In this document: piece by piece, positions 52,419-61,294 of the stretch
How positions within the stretch are numbered: the stretch's first letter is position 1
How the letters are laid out: each line of letters starts with the position of its first letter
DNA from: Pandoraea norimbergensis
GTDB taxonomy: Bacteria; Pseudomonadota; Gammaproteobacteria; Burkholderiales; Burkholderiaceae
DNA: 64,000 nt
Assembly: GCF_001465545.3 (NCBI RefSeq)
Contig: NZ_CP013480.3
Location: 2,728,001-2,792,000, forward strand
Direction of reading: 5' to 3'
Made by a program: the position numbers and the translations under genes
Notes under the pieces: generated by a model
Seen by the model: the letters and a program-made list of their open reading frames with translations, nothing else
Databases searched by the model: none
Told to the model about the DNA's origin: nothing

Positions 52419-53671
52419 GTGATGCGCCCAGCCTTATCGAAAAACTGAAACTGAACAACACGCCGCTCGTGCGCCAGACAGCGACGTTCGCGTTCCTGAT
52501 GTTGGGCCTTGCGTCGCCAATGTCTGCCGTCGCAGACACCGCCGGCGAGCAGAAAGTCACGACAGACGATTCTGCCGGGAAGGCAGACGGCGAAACCAAA
52601 CCCAAACCCGCCAAACGCAGCGTCGTTTGGCGAGATCCCGTCGACAACAAGATCGACGCCAGTGACTTCCTGCTGGACCACAAAGGCGCGCTACCGGTGC
52701 CGGTCGTCATTACTGAACCGGCCATCGGCTATGGCGGGGGCGTGATGTTGATGTTCTTCTCGGAGTCGATGGCCGAGGCTGCGGAGTCTGCCAAAACCAC
52801 CGGAGAAATGGCACCGCCGAACATCACCGGCATCGGTGGTGCGATGACAGAAAACGGCACTTGGGGCGCGGGGCTGGTTCATTTCCACACGTGGGGAGGC
52901 GATGCCATCCGCTATCTCGGGGGGCTGGCCAAGGTCAACATGAAGACCGACTACTACGGGCTTAGCAACTCCGCACGCGCGTATCAGCTGAACGGATGGC
53001 TCACGGTGCAACAGTTGCTGTTCCGTATCGGGCATTCGCATTGGTACATCGGGCCGCGTTACACCTACTTTGATTCGAACACGCATTTCACCGGTCAGGT
53101 GGCGCAGGAACTCAATGTGCCGGACGTGGCCCGGCGTATCGGCAAGGTCGGCCTCGTCATCGACTACGACACGCGCGACAACATGTTTTTCCCGAATCGC
53201 GGCAGTTACGCCGAACTTGAACTTCAGGCCGCGAGACCTTGGGCGGGCAGCTCGCAGTCGTTCGAAACCTACAACGGCCGGGGCTACACGTGGTTGCCGA
53301 TATCTCACACGTGGGTGCTTGGACTGCGACTGGACGGCCGGCTCTCCAGCGGCGACGTGCCGTTTTATGAGCAGCCCTACGTCAAGTTGCGCGGCGTGCA
53401 GCAGGGGCGCTATCAGGACCGCAATGCCGCAATGGTTGAGGCTGAGCTGCGCTGGAATGCCACGCCACGCTGGTCGCTGCTGGGTTTCACCGGTGCGGGC
53501 CGCGCGTGGGGACGATGGAAATCGTTCTCGGAAGCGGATGCCGTGGTGAGTGTGGGCGCAGGCGTGCGCTATCTGATTGCACGGAAGTTGGGGCTGGCCG
53601 TGGGCATCGACGTGGCTCACAGCAAAGGCGAGAACGCTTTTTATATTCAGGTCGGCAGTGCGTGGCACTGA
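52415..53671 (+). CDS. Outer-membrane beta-barrel protein of the BamA/D15 surface-antigen type, copy 1
   Basis: A 418-residue protein. The start GTG 52415 overlaps the BatD stop (GTGA). An N-terminal signal region (ATFAFLMLGLASPMSAVADT) is followed by an acidic and basic linker and the barrel. Family features are VVITEPAIGYGGGVMLMFF, IGKVGLVIDYDTRDNMFFPN and GSYAELELQAARPW, as in the C-terminal half of Omp85/D15 proteins, and a late LRWNATPRWSLLGFTGAGRA. No POTRA domains are present, so it is a barrel-only member. It ends QVGSAWH. A paralogue lies three genes on at 55470. Confidence 0.8.
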   Translation: MSDAPSLIEKLKLNNTPLVRQTATFAFLMLGLASPMSAVADTAGEQKVTTDDSAGKADGETKPKPAKRSVVWRDPVDNKIDASDFLLDHKGALPVPVVITEPAIGYGGGVMLMFFSESMAEAAESAKTTGEMAPPNITGIGGAMTENGTWGAGLVHFHTWGGDAIRYLGGLAKVNMKTDYYGLSNSARAYQLNGWLTVQQLLFRIGHSHWYIGPRYTYFDSNTHFTGQVAQELNVPDVARRIGKVGLVIDYDTRDNMFFPNRGSYAELELQAARPWAGSSQSFETYNGRGYTWLPISHTWVLGLRLDGRLSSGDVPFYEQPYVKLRGVQQGRYQDRNAAMVEAELRWNATPRWSLLGFTGAGRAWGRWKSFSEADAVVSVGAGVRYLIARKLGLAVGIDVAHSKGENAFYIQVGSAWH

Positions 53672-53699
53672 CACGCATCCGCTATTCAGAGGAGGGCAC

Positions 53700-54302
53700 A
53701 TGGCACGTAGCGCCCCAAGCTTTGATCAGACGACGCAACACTTGCTCAGCGACGCCGCTGCACGCGCCGGTGCGGAATATGGTCACGATGCGACCGCATT
53801 GCTCGATCACTTCATTCTGGCCGCCTATGACATTACCCATGGCGTGCACAGCGCGAAGGTGTATCTGAAGCTGTTGGCGGGCGCGGGCGTCGCCGGACTC
53901 CCGAGCGAAAGCACCGTGCAGCGCGCGATTACGCGCATGCGTTCAAAGCTGAAACAGCACGGCCCGGCATCGGCGGCTGCCACCGGCGCCGCAGCGACCG
54001 TCCCAACGGGCTCGGCTTTCGTGTCGGAGGATGTGGTGCGGCATCTCGCCAAGGCGATGGCATTACTGAGCACCAATATCTTCGATGCCGGCGATTTCGA
54101 TTTGCCTCACCGCTCCGACGTCGTGTCGAAGACAGATGACCACAGTGTGGTCGAACGCCTCGAACTCGAGATCCATTCGTTGCGAATGCAGGTGGAAGGA
54201 TTGCGGGCTCAACTCATGGCGGCGCGGATGGCGTTGGCGCAGCTGCTCAATAGCGGCCTCCCGTCGACATCAAGCGACAGATTCCGGGGAACACGGCTTT
54301 GA
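53700..54302 (+). CDS. Uncharacterised protein with C-terminal coiled coil
   Basis: A 200-residue soluble protein with no signal peptide. The N-terminal half is helical (LLDHFILAAYDITHGVHSAKVYLKLL, about residues 40-65) and holds STVQRAITRMRSKLKQH, which looks like a DNA-binding or packing helix. An Ala/Thr-rich linker lies around 95-105. Residues about 155-190 (VVERLELEIHSLRMQVEGLR) form a clear coiled coil. I do not recognise the family. ATG 53700 follows GAGGAGGG, and the gene overlaps the next by TTGA. It is the only probably cytoplasmic protein in the outer-membrane part of this operon, so it may act as a regulator or assembly factor. Confidence 0.65.
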   Translation: MARSAPSFDQTTQHLLSDAAARAGAEYGHDATALLDHFILAAYDITHGVHSAKVYLKLLAGAGVAGLPSESTVQRAITRMRSKLKQHGPASAAATGAAATVPTGSAFVSEDVVRHLAKAMALLSTNIFDAGDFDLPHRSDVVSKTDDHSVVERLELEIHSLRMQVEGLRAQLMAARMALAQLLNSGLPSTSSDRFRGTRL

Positions 54303-55462
54303 CGCCGCCGACGCGGGCGACGCGCGTAGCGGGCGCTGAATCACCGGTCGCCGGGTGGCAACGTGTGGCGTCGCGGGCGCTTGCCGCCGTCGCGCTCGGG
54401 ACCGTGTGTGCCAGCGCATCTGGCTGGACCGCAGGCGGCACCGGTGCCACGGTCGTCGCGCCGACACCGGCTGTCGGTGCAGATGGCACTGAATTGCCGG
54501 TGAGCGAGCGGCACGGGTGGTATCGCGGCATTGTTGGGCCGACCGGTGTGCCCGCGTCTCCCTCAAGTCCGAGCGTTGATCTGAGCGTTCCCGATGCTAC
54601 GGCCGAAACCAAACCTGCGAGGCAATGGGATCGTGCGTTGCCGTTCTTCGCCCAACGGGTGATCGACCGGGGCTACGACCTGCCCAACCCTTACGACGTC
54701 GGGTACTCGTACTTCAACGGCACGCAGCGGTATCAGTTGTCGAACCTGATGGTCGGCGCCAATGGCAACGGCCTGCGGTCGGCAGATTTCGTGCAATTCG
54801 ATCAGTCGCGCATTCGCAGCGAGTCGAATCAATTTCAGTTCGGCGCGTGGCTGTTCCCGTTCATGAACGTCTACGGCATTTTTGGCAATGTGCGCGGGCA
54901 TGGCGATATCGGCATCAGCTTTTCTTCGCTCACCGCGCTGGAACAGTTCTTCGGCATCAACGTGGGGTGTGGCGGGCGACGGCCCGGGCCCGAATGCAGC
55001 AAGTCCATTCGGTTGCCGACGCAGCAGGCGAATTACAGCGGCACCACTTATGGCGCGGGTTTCACCTTGGTGGGAACGTACGGCAACCTGTTCTTCTCGC
55101 TGCCGGTGACCTACACCGTATCGAACATTTCGATGTCGGACAGCAGCATCCAGTCCTGGAACATCTCGCCGCGCATCGGGTGGAACGTGCACCTTGGGGG
55201 TTTCGGGATTCTCACGCCCTACATCGGCGCCACATGGTTTCGTACGCGCGCCACCATTACGGGGCACTTCGATATTCCGATCGATGCCGCCGGTGGACAA
55301 ACCCAACGGCTCGACTATCAGATCGACGAATCGGTGGTCGGTGCATGGAGCGGCGTCGTGGGTGTGAGTTGGGCGGCAAGCAAGCGCTTCGGGCTGCTCG
55401 CGGAGATCGGCTACGGGTACAACCGCAGCGACGTGATTCTCACCGCGTTCCTGCGGTTCTGA
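54299..55462 (+). CDS. Outer-membrane beta-barrel protein of unknown family
   Basis: A 387-residue exported protein. It starts at TTG 54299, overlapping the previous stop. A signal region (VASRALAAVALGTVCASASG) is followed by a Pro/Thr-rich stretch and then a barrel with alternating strands (FQFGAWLFPFMNVYGIFGNV; GAGFTLVGTYGNLFFSLPVT; GIGTPYIGATW-like strands), ending VILTAFLRF with a terminal Phe. Two Cys (CGGRRPGPEC) could form a loop disulphide. The frame and the barrel pattern are clear; the exact family is not. It is co-directional with two BamA-like barrels. Confidence 0.7.
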   Translation: MTPPTRATRVAGAESPVAGWQRVASRALAAVALGTVCASASGWTAGGTGATVVAPTPAVGADGTELPVSERHGWYRGIVGPTGVPASPSSPSVDLSVPDATAETKPARQWDRALPFFAQRVIDRGYDLPNPYDVGYSYFNGTQRYQLSNLMVGANGNGLRSADFVQFDQSRIRSESNQFQFGAWLFPFMNVYGIFGNVRGHGDIGISFSSLTALEQFFGINVGCGGRRPGPECSKSIRLPTQQANYSGTTYGAGFTLVGTYGNLFFSLPVTYTVSNISMSDSSIQSWNISPRIGWNVHLGGFGILTPYIGATWFRTRATITGHFDIPIDAAGGQTQRLDYQIDESVVGAWSGVVGVSWAASKRFGLLAEIGYGYNRSDVILTAFLRF

Positions 55463-55469
55463 GGTGCCG

Positions 55470-56729
55470 ATGCCGGAATCGACTGGATCGAACCGAGTGA
55501 GACGCCCGCGAATGCCGTGGCGTACGGCGAGCCGATGGGGCAGCGGCGCGCTGGTGGTGTGGTCAGCCTTGACGGGCGCTGCGCAGGCGGCTGAAGCCGA
55601 CGCCACAACGACTTCTGGCGACACGTCGTCTGCTTCGTCCCCGGCGTCGTCGACGGCCACTGAGCAGGCAGGATGGCTCGACCGGTTGCTGGCGAAGCTG
55701 GGGGCAGCGGACAAAGTCGACGTGAGCCACGGCATGGATTGGGGTGTCATGCCCGGTCCGTTTTACAACCCCGAGATGGGGTTCGGCATTGGCGCGGCCG
55801 CCGTCGGGTTATATCGGGCCCCGGGTGCGCTGGAGAGCACGCAACTCTCCACACTGACCCTGCATGGATTTCTCACGACTACCGGGGCCGTCGGCATCGG
55901 TGCGGACAATACAACGTTTTTCGGCGACGACAGTCACCGGTTTGTCTTCGCCGGGGCGCTCGTGAATATGCCGACCCAGTATTGGGGCGTTGGATATACA
56001 CGGGCGAGCGACGACGCGAACCGGGAGAAGTACACCAAGCGCAGTGTCTTCGTTCAGCCGAAATTCTTGTGGCGAATCGTGCCGAAAACGTACGTCGGCA
56101 TCGGGCTAGACGCGCATTATTACGCGGCCGCCAATCGCGACAAGGGCGACGCGAGTGCATTTCTCAGCGACCCCGGAGGCCCCTATGTGCGCAGCATCGG
56201 CGTGAGCGCCAATTTTTCGTATGACACACGCGACTTCCTGCCCAATCCGTACAAGGGACAGGCGTTCATCATGACCGGGACGGTCTACCGGCGCGCCTTC
56301 GGCAGCAGCACGGCGTTCGAGTCGCTGGAATGGTCTTACGACCACTACACGCGCTTTCGCGAGCGCGACGTGCTCGCGCTCGATGTCTACGGCAAGTTCA
56401 GCTGGGGCGACGTGCCGTGGAGCATGATGCCGACCTTCGGCGACGGCAAGAGGATGCGGGGCTACTTCCTTGGCCAGTACCGCGATCGCAACATGCTCAC
56501 CGTGCAGTTGGAATATCGCGCGCATCTGGTCGGCCGGCACGGCATGGTCGTGTGGGCAGGCACGGGCGCCATCGCCAACCAGCCCGGTGATCTGACATCA
56601 GCCCATTGGCTGCCCAACGCTGGTGTGGGCTATCGGTTCGAGTTCAAGCCACGCGTCAATGTGCGCTTCGATGTCGGTTTTGGCAAAGGCACACGTGGGG
56701 CGTATTTCCAGATTAACGAGGCGTTCTAG
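55470..56729 (+). CDS. Outer-membrane beta-barrel protein of the BamA/D15 surface-antigen type, copy 2
   Basis: A 419-residue protein. The signal region (SRWGSGALVVWSALTGAAQA) precedes a Ser/Thr/Ala-rich linker and the barrel. The barrel has GPFYNPEMGFGIGAAAVGLY, SIGVSANFSYDTRDFLPNPY and MLTVQLEYRAHLVGRHGMVV, with GAYFQINEAF at the end. The DTRD-x-x-x-N-P-Y element is shared with copy 1 and with Omp85-type barrels. No POTRA domains are seen. ATG 55470 is preferred; the frame is open from GTG 55464. It starts seven bases after the previous stop. Confidence 0.8.
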   Translation: MPESTGSNRVRRPRMPWRTASRWGSGALVVWSALTGAAQAAEADATTTSGDTSSASSPASSTATEQAGWLDRLLAKLGAADKVDVSHGMDWGVMPGPFYNPEMGFGIGAAAVGLYRAPGALESTQLSTLTLHGFLTTTGAVGIGADNTTFFGDDSHRFVFAGALVNMPTQYWGVGYTRASDDANREKYTKRSVFVQPKFLWRIVPKTYVGIGLDAHYYAAANRDKGDASAFLSDPGGPYVRSIGVSANFSYDTRDFLPNPYKGQAFIMTGTVYRRAFGSSTAFESLEWSYDHYTRFRERDVLALDVYGKFSWGDVPWSMMPTFGDGKRMRGYFLGQYRDRNMLTVQLEYRAHLVGRHGMVVWAGTGAIANQPGDLTSAHWLPNAGVGYRFEFKPRVNVRFDVGFGKGTRGAYFQINEAF

Positions 56730-56797
56730 ATGGGTTGACGGCGCCTCGACGTGGACGGATTTCCTACTGTGATGATTGATATTTTCGGGAGAATGCG

Positions 56798-57607
56798 ATG
56801 ACAGCAGCACCGAATCGTGGTGGCCGGTTCCGAAAGGCGGTGTCCGCCAGTGTCTTGGCCATGTGCTCTGCGTTGGCCGGGGCGCAAACGTCCGCAGAGG
56901 ATACGAATAAGAGCAATAATCCGCTCAATCTCGCGCCCTCGTTCAACGTGCAGAACTTCTACACGCCGTCCATCTTTGGCACCGACGGGCACACGAACGA
57001 CTTTCTGTTGCGGCCTACCGTACCGTTCGGTCCGAACGGGCTGGTGCCGGTCCCGCAGATTCTTCGCGCCACGATACCGATCAGCACACGCCCGGACCCG
57101 AACGGGGGCTACAAGACAGGGCTGGGGGATATCAATCTCTTCGATATTCTGTTGTTGAATCCGGGAGCCTCTACCGAGATTGGCGTCGGGCCGTTGGTCA
57201 CCATGCCTACGGCGACTGACAAGACGCTAGGCACCGGCAAGTGGCAAGCCGGGTTAGCCGCTGTCGCAATCAATGCCAGCAAGCAACGCCTTTTGGGGGC
57301 GTTGATCCAGTGGCAACACTCGTTCGCCGGCCAGTCGGACCGCCCGACAGTTCAGTCGCTGACCGCGCAACCGGTCGTGATCTGGAATCTGCCGGAGGGC
57401 TGGTATCTGCGCTCCACGGGCACATGGACGTTCGATCTCCAGCACGGCAACTACTACATCCCTGTGGGTTTCGGTGCGGGCAAGGCATGGAAGGCGGGGA
57501 AGACCATCTTCAATGCCTTCATCGAGCCGCAGTACTCCGTGGCGCATTCCGGCAACGTGCCGAAATGGCAAATCTTCGCCGGACTGAATATGACGTTCGG
57601 CCATTGA
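56798..57607 (+). CDS. Transporter-like outer-membrane protein (MetA-pathway/neuromedin-U-annotated type)
   Basis: A 269-residue exported protein, last gene of the operon. The signal peptide (VSASVLAMCSALAGAQT) is followed by NPLNLAPSFNVQNFYTPSIF, GLGDINLFDILLLNPGASTE and GVGPLVTMPTATDKTLGTGK, and the protein ends MTFGH. This order is typical of small outer-membrane proteins related to phenol_MetA_deg that are often misnamed neuromedin U. They are thought to be channels. GGGAGA precedes ATG 56798. A hairpin follows the stop. Confidence 0.8.
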   Translation: MTAAPNRGGRFRKAVSASVLAMCSALAGAQTSAEDTNKSNNPLNLAPSFNVQNFYTPSIFGTDGHTNDFLLRPTVPFGPNGLVPVPQILRATIPISTRPDPNGGYKTGLGDINLFDILLLNPGASTEIGVGPLVTMPTATDKTLGTGKWQAGLAAVAINASKQRLLGALIQWQHSFAGQSDRPTVQSLTAQPVVIWNLPEGWYLRSTGTWTFDLQHGNYYIPVGFGAGKAWKAGKTIFNAFIEPQYSVAHSGNVPKWQIFAGLNMTFGH

Positions 57608-57616
57608 TTCGGGCGT

Positions 57617-57649
57617 TTCGCCCCGGCGGTGCATCAGCCGCCGGGCGAA
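57617..57649. terminator. Long hairpin between convergent genes
   Basis: TTCGCCCCGGCGG (57617-57629) pairs with CCGCCGGGCGAA (57638-57649), with one bulged C and an eight-base loop. It lies ten bases after the outer-membrane gene and ten bases before the end of the converging lyase gene. A U-tract is weak on both strands, but the position suits a bidirectional terminator. Confidence 0.6.
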
Positions 57650-57659
57650 GACGGTGCGC

Positions 57660-59216
57660 TTAGTTTGTGCCGGTAATGCCTGCGACAGCAACATCCAGTC
57701 GTTGCCCGGCCGACGACAGTGCCGACGTGCGTTGAGACAGGTGCGCCTGCTCCTGATCCAGTTCCTTGCGAGCCTGCGCAATCATGCGTTTCACAGACGC
57801 CGGGGCAGGGCCGCCGATGCCATCCCGGCGGGCCACATTTCGGACCGGGTCCAACGCGTCGCGCACTGAGGCTTCAGAGATACGAACCGTGTGGCCAAGT
57901 TGCTGCTCGGCGGCGCGCCTGACCATGTCGACGGTGATCTGGTCGGCGCTCAAATTTGCCTGAATGGCCGAATCCACCACTTTCGCTACGATTTCATGCG
58001 CGTCGCGGAAGTCGATGCCCGAGTCGCGCACGATCGCGTCGGCCAGATCCGTCATCGTCGAATAGTTCTTGGCCGCGTCACGCAACATCTGCGCCTTGTT
58101 CACGTGCAGCGATTGCACGACACCTGTCATCGCCCGCGTCGCAGCGATCATGCCGTCGATGGAGCGCGGTTCCAGCGCAACGCGCGCCACGCTGTGTTGA
58201 TACTCGATGCCATTGAGCGACACCAGAATGGACGTCAACGCGCCGACGCTATTCGCGGCGATGGCCCGGGTGCGCTCGATAGAATCCGGATTCTTCTTCT
58301 GCGGCATGATGCTGCTGATGCCCGCGTAAGCGGAATCGAGCTCCGCCAACCGGTACTCGTCCGTCGTCCAAAGCTGGATTTCAGAACCGAGTCGTCCGAG
58401 GTCGCTCAGGTAGATCGCGTTATCGGCAGCGAATTCCGTAATGTGATCCCAGCCGGCGGTGCCTTCGATCGTATCGACGACGAGGCTGTCGAAGCCGAGA
58501 AGACTGGCCGTGCGCTCACGATCCAGCGGCCAACCGGTGCCTGCGGAGGCCGCTGCGCCAAGTGGGCTCTGGTTCATGCGGACATAGAGCTCCTCGTACC
58601 GGTCGATGTCCTTTTTCAAGGCTTCCGACAGCGCCATCAAGTAGTGGCCAAGGGTAATCGGTTGCGCTTCCTTTCGGTGGGTGTAGACCACCATCACCGT
58701 GTCGATGTTGTCTTCGGCTTTATCAATGACGGCGGTACGCAAGGCAATCAATGCTGTGACCGTCCGGTTGATCTGGTCGCGATAGAACATGCGATTCACC
58801 GTGTTCGCGAGGTCGTTGCGGCTGCGTCCCGTATGCATGCGGCCTGCCACGGAACCGATCTCCTTCACGAGCGCGGCCTCGTAGGGCAGGTAGGTGCGCA
58901 GGCTGGCGTCGTCTCGCGCCCGCGCATCGATGGTGTCGAGGCCGGTGAGGATCTTGCGCGCATCGTCCCGGCTGATGATCCCTTTCTCCGCGAGCATGAC
59001 GACGTGCGCGCGGTGCACCCGAACCTCATAGGGAAAGGTGGCGTCCGGCAGCGTCTTCGCGGCCGAGTCGAAGTCATAGAGCGCTTGAAAACCCGGCGCC
59101 TTGGGCACCGACGTTCTGCCGATGCGGCTGGCATCGGGCGTCTGTGCGTGTGCGGCCCATGAAAGGCAAAGCACGGCGGCGGTGACGAGACGCAAAGCGA
59201 AAGGTGTACGGTTCAT
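57660..59216 (-). CDS. Argininosuccinate lyase family protein with signal peptide
   Basis: A 518-residue member of the fumarase/aspartase superfamily closest to argininosuccinate lyase. The signature loop is GISSIMPQKKNPDSIERTRA near residue 300. Other parts are AGRMHTGRSRNDLANTVNRM near residue 127, YTHRKEAQPITLGHYLMALS and LGAAASAGTGWPLDRERTA, all in the order seen in ArgH. The N terminus (TPFALRLVTAAVLCLSWAAHAQTPD) is a clear Sec signal, so the protein should act in the periplasm. ArgH is normally a cytoplasmic enzyme of about 460 residues. The frame is open to 59255; ATG 59216 starts the signal. A LysR gene is divergent. Its substrate is probably not argininosuccinate. Confidence 0.88.
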   Translation of the reverse strand: MNRTPFALRLVTAAVLCLSWAAHAQTPDASRIGRTSVPKAPGFQALYDFDSAAKTLPDATFPYEVRVHRAHVVMLAEKGIISRDDARKILTGLDTIDARARDDASLRTYLPYEAALVKEIGSVAGRMHTGRSRNDLANTVNRMFYRDQINRTVTALIALRTAVIDKAEDNIDTVMVVYTHRKEAQPITLGHYLMALSEALKKDIDRYEELYVRMNQSPLGAAASAGTGWPLDRERTASLLGFDSLVVDTIEGTAGWDHITEFAADNAIYLSDLGRLGSEIQLWTTDEYRLAELDSAYAGISSIMPQKKNPDSIERTRAIAANSVGALTSILVSLNGIEYQHSVARVALEPRSIDGMIAATRAMTGVVQSLHVNKAQMLRDAAKNYSTMTDLADAIVRDSGIDFRDAHEIVAKVVDSAIQANLSADQITVDMVRRAAEQQLGHTVRISEASVRDALDPVRNVARRDGIGGPAPASVKRMIAQARKELDQEQAHLSQRTSALSSAGQRLDVAVAGITGTN

Positions 59217-59359
59217 CGATTTTCTTTTTGAGTTAAGTACGGGTGAACTGACCATGGTTGCGTTTGTCTCCAGTCAGTGCGCTGGCACGGCAGTTCAGTG
59301 CTGGCTTGCGGTATTCTTCCGCATATCAACCGGCTGAAATAGCGATACTTTCTCCACCA

Positions 59360-59382
59360 TTGGTTAAGTTTTGCTATACCAA
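59360..59382. promoter_or_regulatory. Candidate LysR operator between lyase and LysR genes
   Basis: TTGGT (59360-59364) and ACCAA (59378-59382) form an inverted repeat separated by 13 bases, just upstream of the LysR start at 59390. The 173-base divergent region has no other clear dyad. The position fits an autoregulatory LysR site. Confidence 0.4.
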
Positions 59383-59389
59383 TTCGTCC

Positions 59390-60328
59390 ATGAACACTTT
59401 GCCGAAACACCTGCCGCCGCTGCCTGCACTGAAAGCCTTCGAAGCGGTCGCCCGTCTTGGCAGCGTCAGCCGGGCCGCAGATGAGTTGCACGTCACCAAG
59501 GGCGCCGTGAGCCAGCAGATCAAGGCGCTGGAGCTAGACATCGGTGGCACGCTCTTGCGACGTGGCACCCGGGATCAGAAGGCGGAACCGACCGAACTCG
59601 GCGCCGCGTTTCTCGAGTCGGTGCAGCGCTCATTGGGGTTGCTGGAGATTGCGTGCCGGGAAACGCGGCTGGCGGCAAGTGGCCATCAGCGGCGGCGCCT
59701 TTCCCTTTCGGCCAATGCGTCGTTCAGCGCGCTTTGGCTGGTGCCGCGTATCGGGCGCTTCATGGACCAACGGCCCGACATCGACATCGAGGTGCATCTC
59801 CACACGAACCAGAACCCCAGTTGGAAAACGCGCGATATCGATCTTGCATTTCTGCATATCAATGACCGGGGTTCGCGCGTTGCGCAACCGGACGACGTGC
59901 CGTTAGTAGGCGAGACCGTCGTTCCGGTTTGCAGCCCGTCGCTGGTCGCCAGATCCCGGTACGACGATCCGGCGTTGTTCACGCGTCATCGACTGATTGC
60001 CGAGGACCATGCGGCCAGCCCGGAGACGTCGTGGAACGCGTGGCTGGATCGCATGGGGGTTGCGATTGGCGCTTCGCGAGAGCCGCTGATCCTGCATGGC
60101 ATGGGGGCTGTCGTGTCAGCCGCGGTGTCGGGCGCCGGCATTGCGCTAGGCCGCTCGCCGCTGATCGACGAGGAGGTCGCCGCACGTCGGTTGGTGGTTC
60201 TCGTGCCGGATCTCAGGCTGGTGGGCTCATGGCGCTATGTCATGCGGCGGCATCCGGCGCGGGCGCCGGATGAGGCGGTGATGGCATTCGTCGAGTTCTG
60301 CTGCAACGAAGCCACGCCGTCGCGCTAG
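59390..60328 (+). CDS. LysR-family regulator (GcvA-like)
   Basis: A 312-residue LysR-type regulator of the GcvA group. The HTH is LPALKAFEAVARLGSVSRAA followed by HVTKGAVSQQIKALELDIGG; KGAVSQQIK is the recognition helix. The effector domain includes LSLSANASFSALWLVPRIGRF, as in GcvA-like proteins (the phrase ALWLVPRI is typical). The frame is open to 59258; ATG 59390 is the family start. It is divergent from the secreted lyase gene and probably controls it. The last 102 bases overlap the 3' end of the converging PAP2 gene. Confidence 0.9.
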   Translation: MNTLPKHLPPLPALKAFEAVARLGSVSRAADELHVTKGAVSQQIKALELDIGGTLLRRGTRDQKAEPTELGAAFLESVQRSLGLLEIACRETRLAASGHQRRRLSLSANASFSALWLVPRIGRFMDQRPDIDIEVHLHTNQNPSWKTRDIDLAFLHINDRGSRVAQPDDVPLVGETVVPVCSPSLVARSRYDDPALFTRHRLIAEDHAASPETSWNAWLDRMGVAIGASREPLILHGMGAVVSAAVSGAGIALGRSPLIDEEVAARRLVVLVPDLRLVGSWRYVMRRHPARAPDEAVMAFVEFCCNEATPSR

Positions 60329-61294
60329 CCGGCCAATCGCAATCACGGCAACCGCGAGCAGAATACCCGCGAATACATCCACCAGATAATGCCCGCCCCG
60401 GCTAGGCGTCGCGATCAGCATCAACAGATTCAGCCCTGCCCAATAATGAAATCGACGTGTACGCCGTAGCGAATAGGTGATGAGAACGGCAGTGGCGGCG
60501 TGAAAGGATGGTAGCGCAATCAATCCCTGCCTTGGAATCGCAGCGAAACCGGGGAACGCGCCTTCTCGCAACAGGCGAAAGTCGGAGTACCACGCAGCGC
60601 CCCCGATATCTGCAATGTCGTAGTGCAGGAACAGGCTGGCAGCGGGGATAGGCAGGGAAATCAACACACACAATACGGCCGCAACCATGATGTTGATGAC
60701 GAACTCGGGCAATCGATCGGCGTCTCGGTAATAGCCCAGAAGCACGGGAATGAGCAGTAACTGCACCCAGAAACTCGCGTACGCCAATATGAACAAGAAT
60801 TCGATCATCGGGTGCGAATGCACCCATCGATAGTGCGCCAGCCAGTCGAAGCCGAAAAGCCTGTCGAGTGCCATCAGTCGCTCGTCAACCAGCGGTGCGC
60901 CGACAGTCACTGAAAGGTACTGAAGCACGTCGGCGGCAAAGAAGAAGCATTGCAGCACGGCAAACCACGCAAGTCCACGGGCCAATTCCCGGCATCGCAG
61001 CTTTTCGGCATAAGGTGAAAACCGGGCGGTGTGCGAGATGCGGAAGAGGGCGGCCGCCACGAGCAACAGACAGGACATGGCCATGCCGATTCGCGCGACG
61101 AGCGTCGGCGATAACGACAACTTCAACTGATAAATCCACACCAGATCCAGCAAGGCCAGTGCAGCAGTGAAAACCCACGCGGCAACATACAACCTGGCGC
61201 TGGACGGTCGCGAGCGATGGGTGATCGGGTCACGCCGCCGAAACCGGGAGGTAGGAGCGTGCTCGACGTCAGATGGGAAGTGCCTCACTGCCAA
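60227..61294 (-). CDS. PAP2-superfamily membrane phosphatase
   Basis: A 355-residue membrane protein with about seven hydrophobic segments. The catalytic region has LIALPSFHAATAVLITYSLR and TPSRGGHYLVDVFAGILL, matching PAP2 motifs 2 (P-S-x-H) and 3 (S-R-x-x-G-x-H-x-x-x-D). Many such proteins act on lipid phosphates or make inositol/glycerol phospholipids. The TTG 61294 is the first start; GTG 61288 with GGGGGAC upstream is also possible. Its C-terminal 34 codons lie antisense to the end of the LysR gene. It precedes the phosphorylase gene by no clear operon link. Confidence 0.85.
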   Translation of the reverse strand: MAVRHFPSDVEHAPTSRFRRRDPITHRSRPSSARLYVAAWVFTAALALLDLVWIYQLKLSLSPTLVARIGMAMSCLLLVAAALFRISHTARFSPYAEKLRCRELARGLAWFAVLQCFFFAADVLQYLSVTVGAPLVDERLMALDRLFGFDWLAHYRWVHSHPMIEFLFILAYASFWVQLLLIPVLLGYYRDADRLPEFVINIMVAAVLCVLISLPIPAASLFLHYDIADIGGAAWYSDFRLLREGAFPGFAAIPRQGLIALPSFHAATAVLITYSLRRTRRFHYWAGLNLLMLIATPSRGGHYLVDVFAGILLAVAVIAIGRLARRRGFVAAELDECHHRLIRRPRRMPPHDIAP

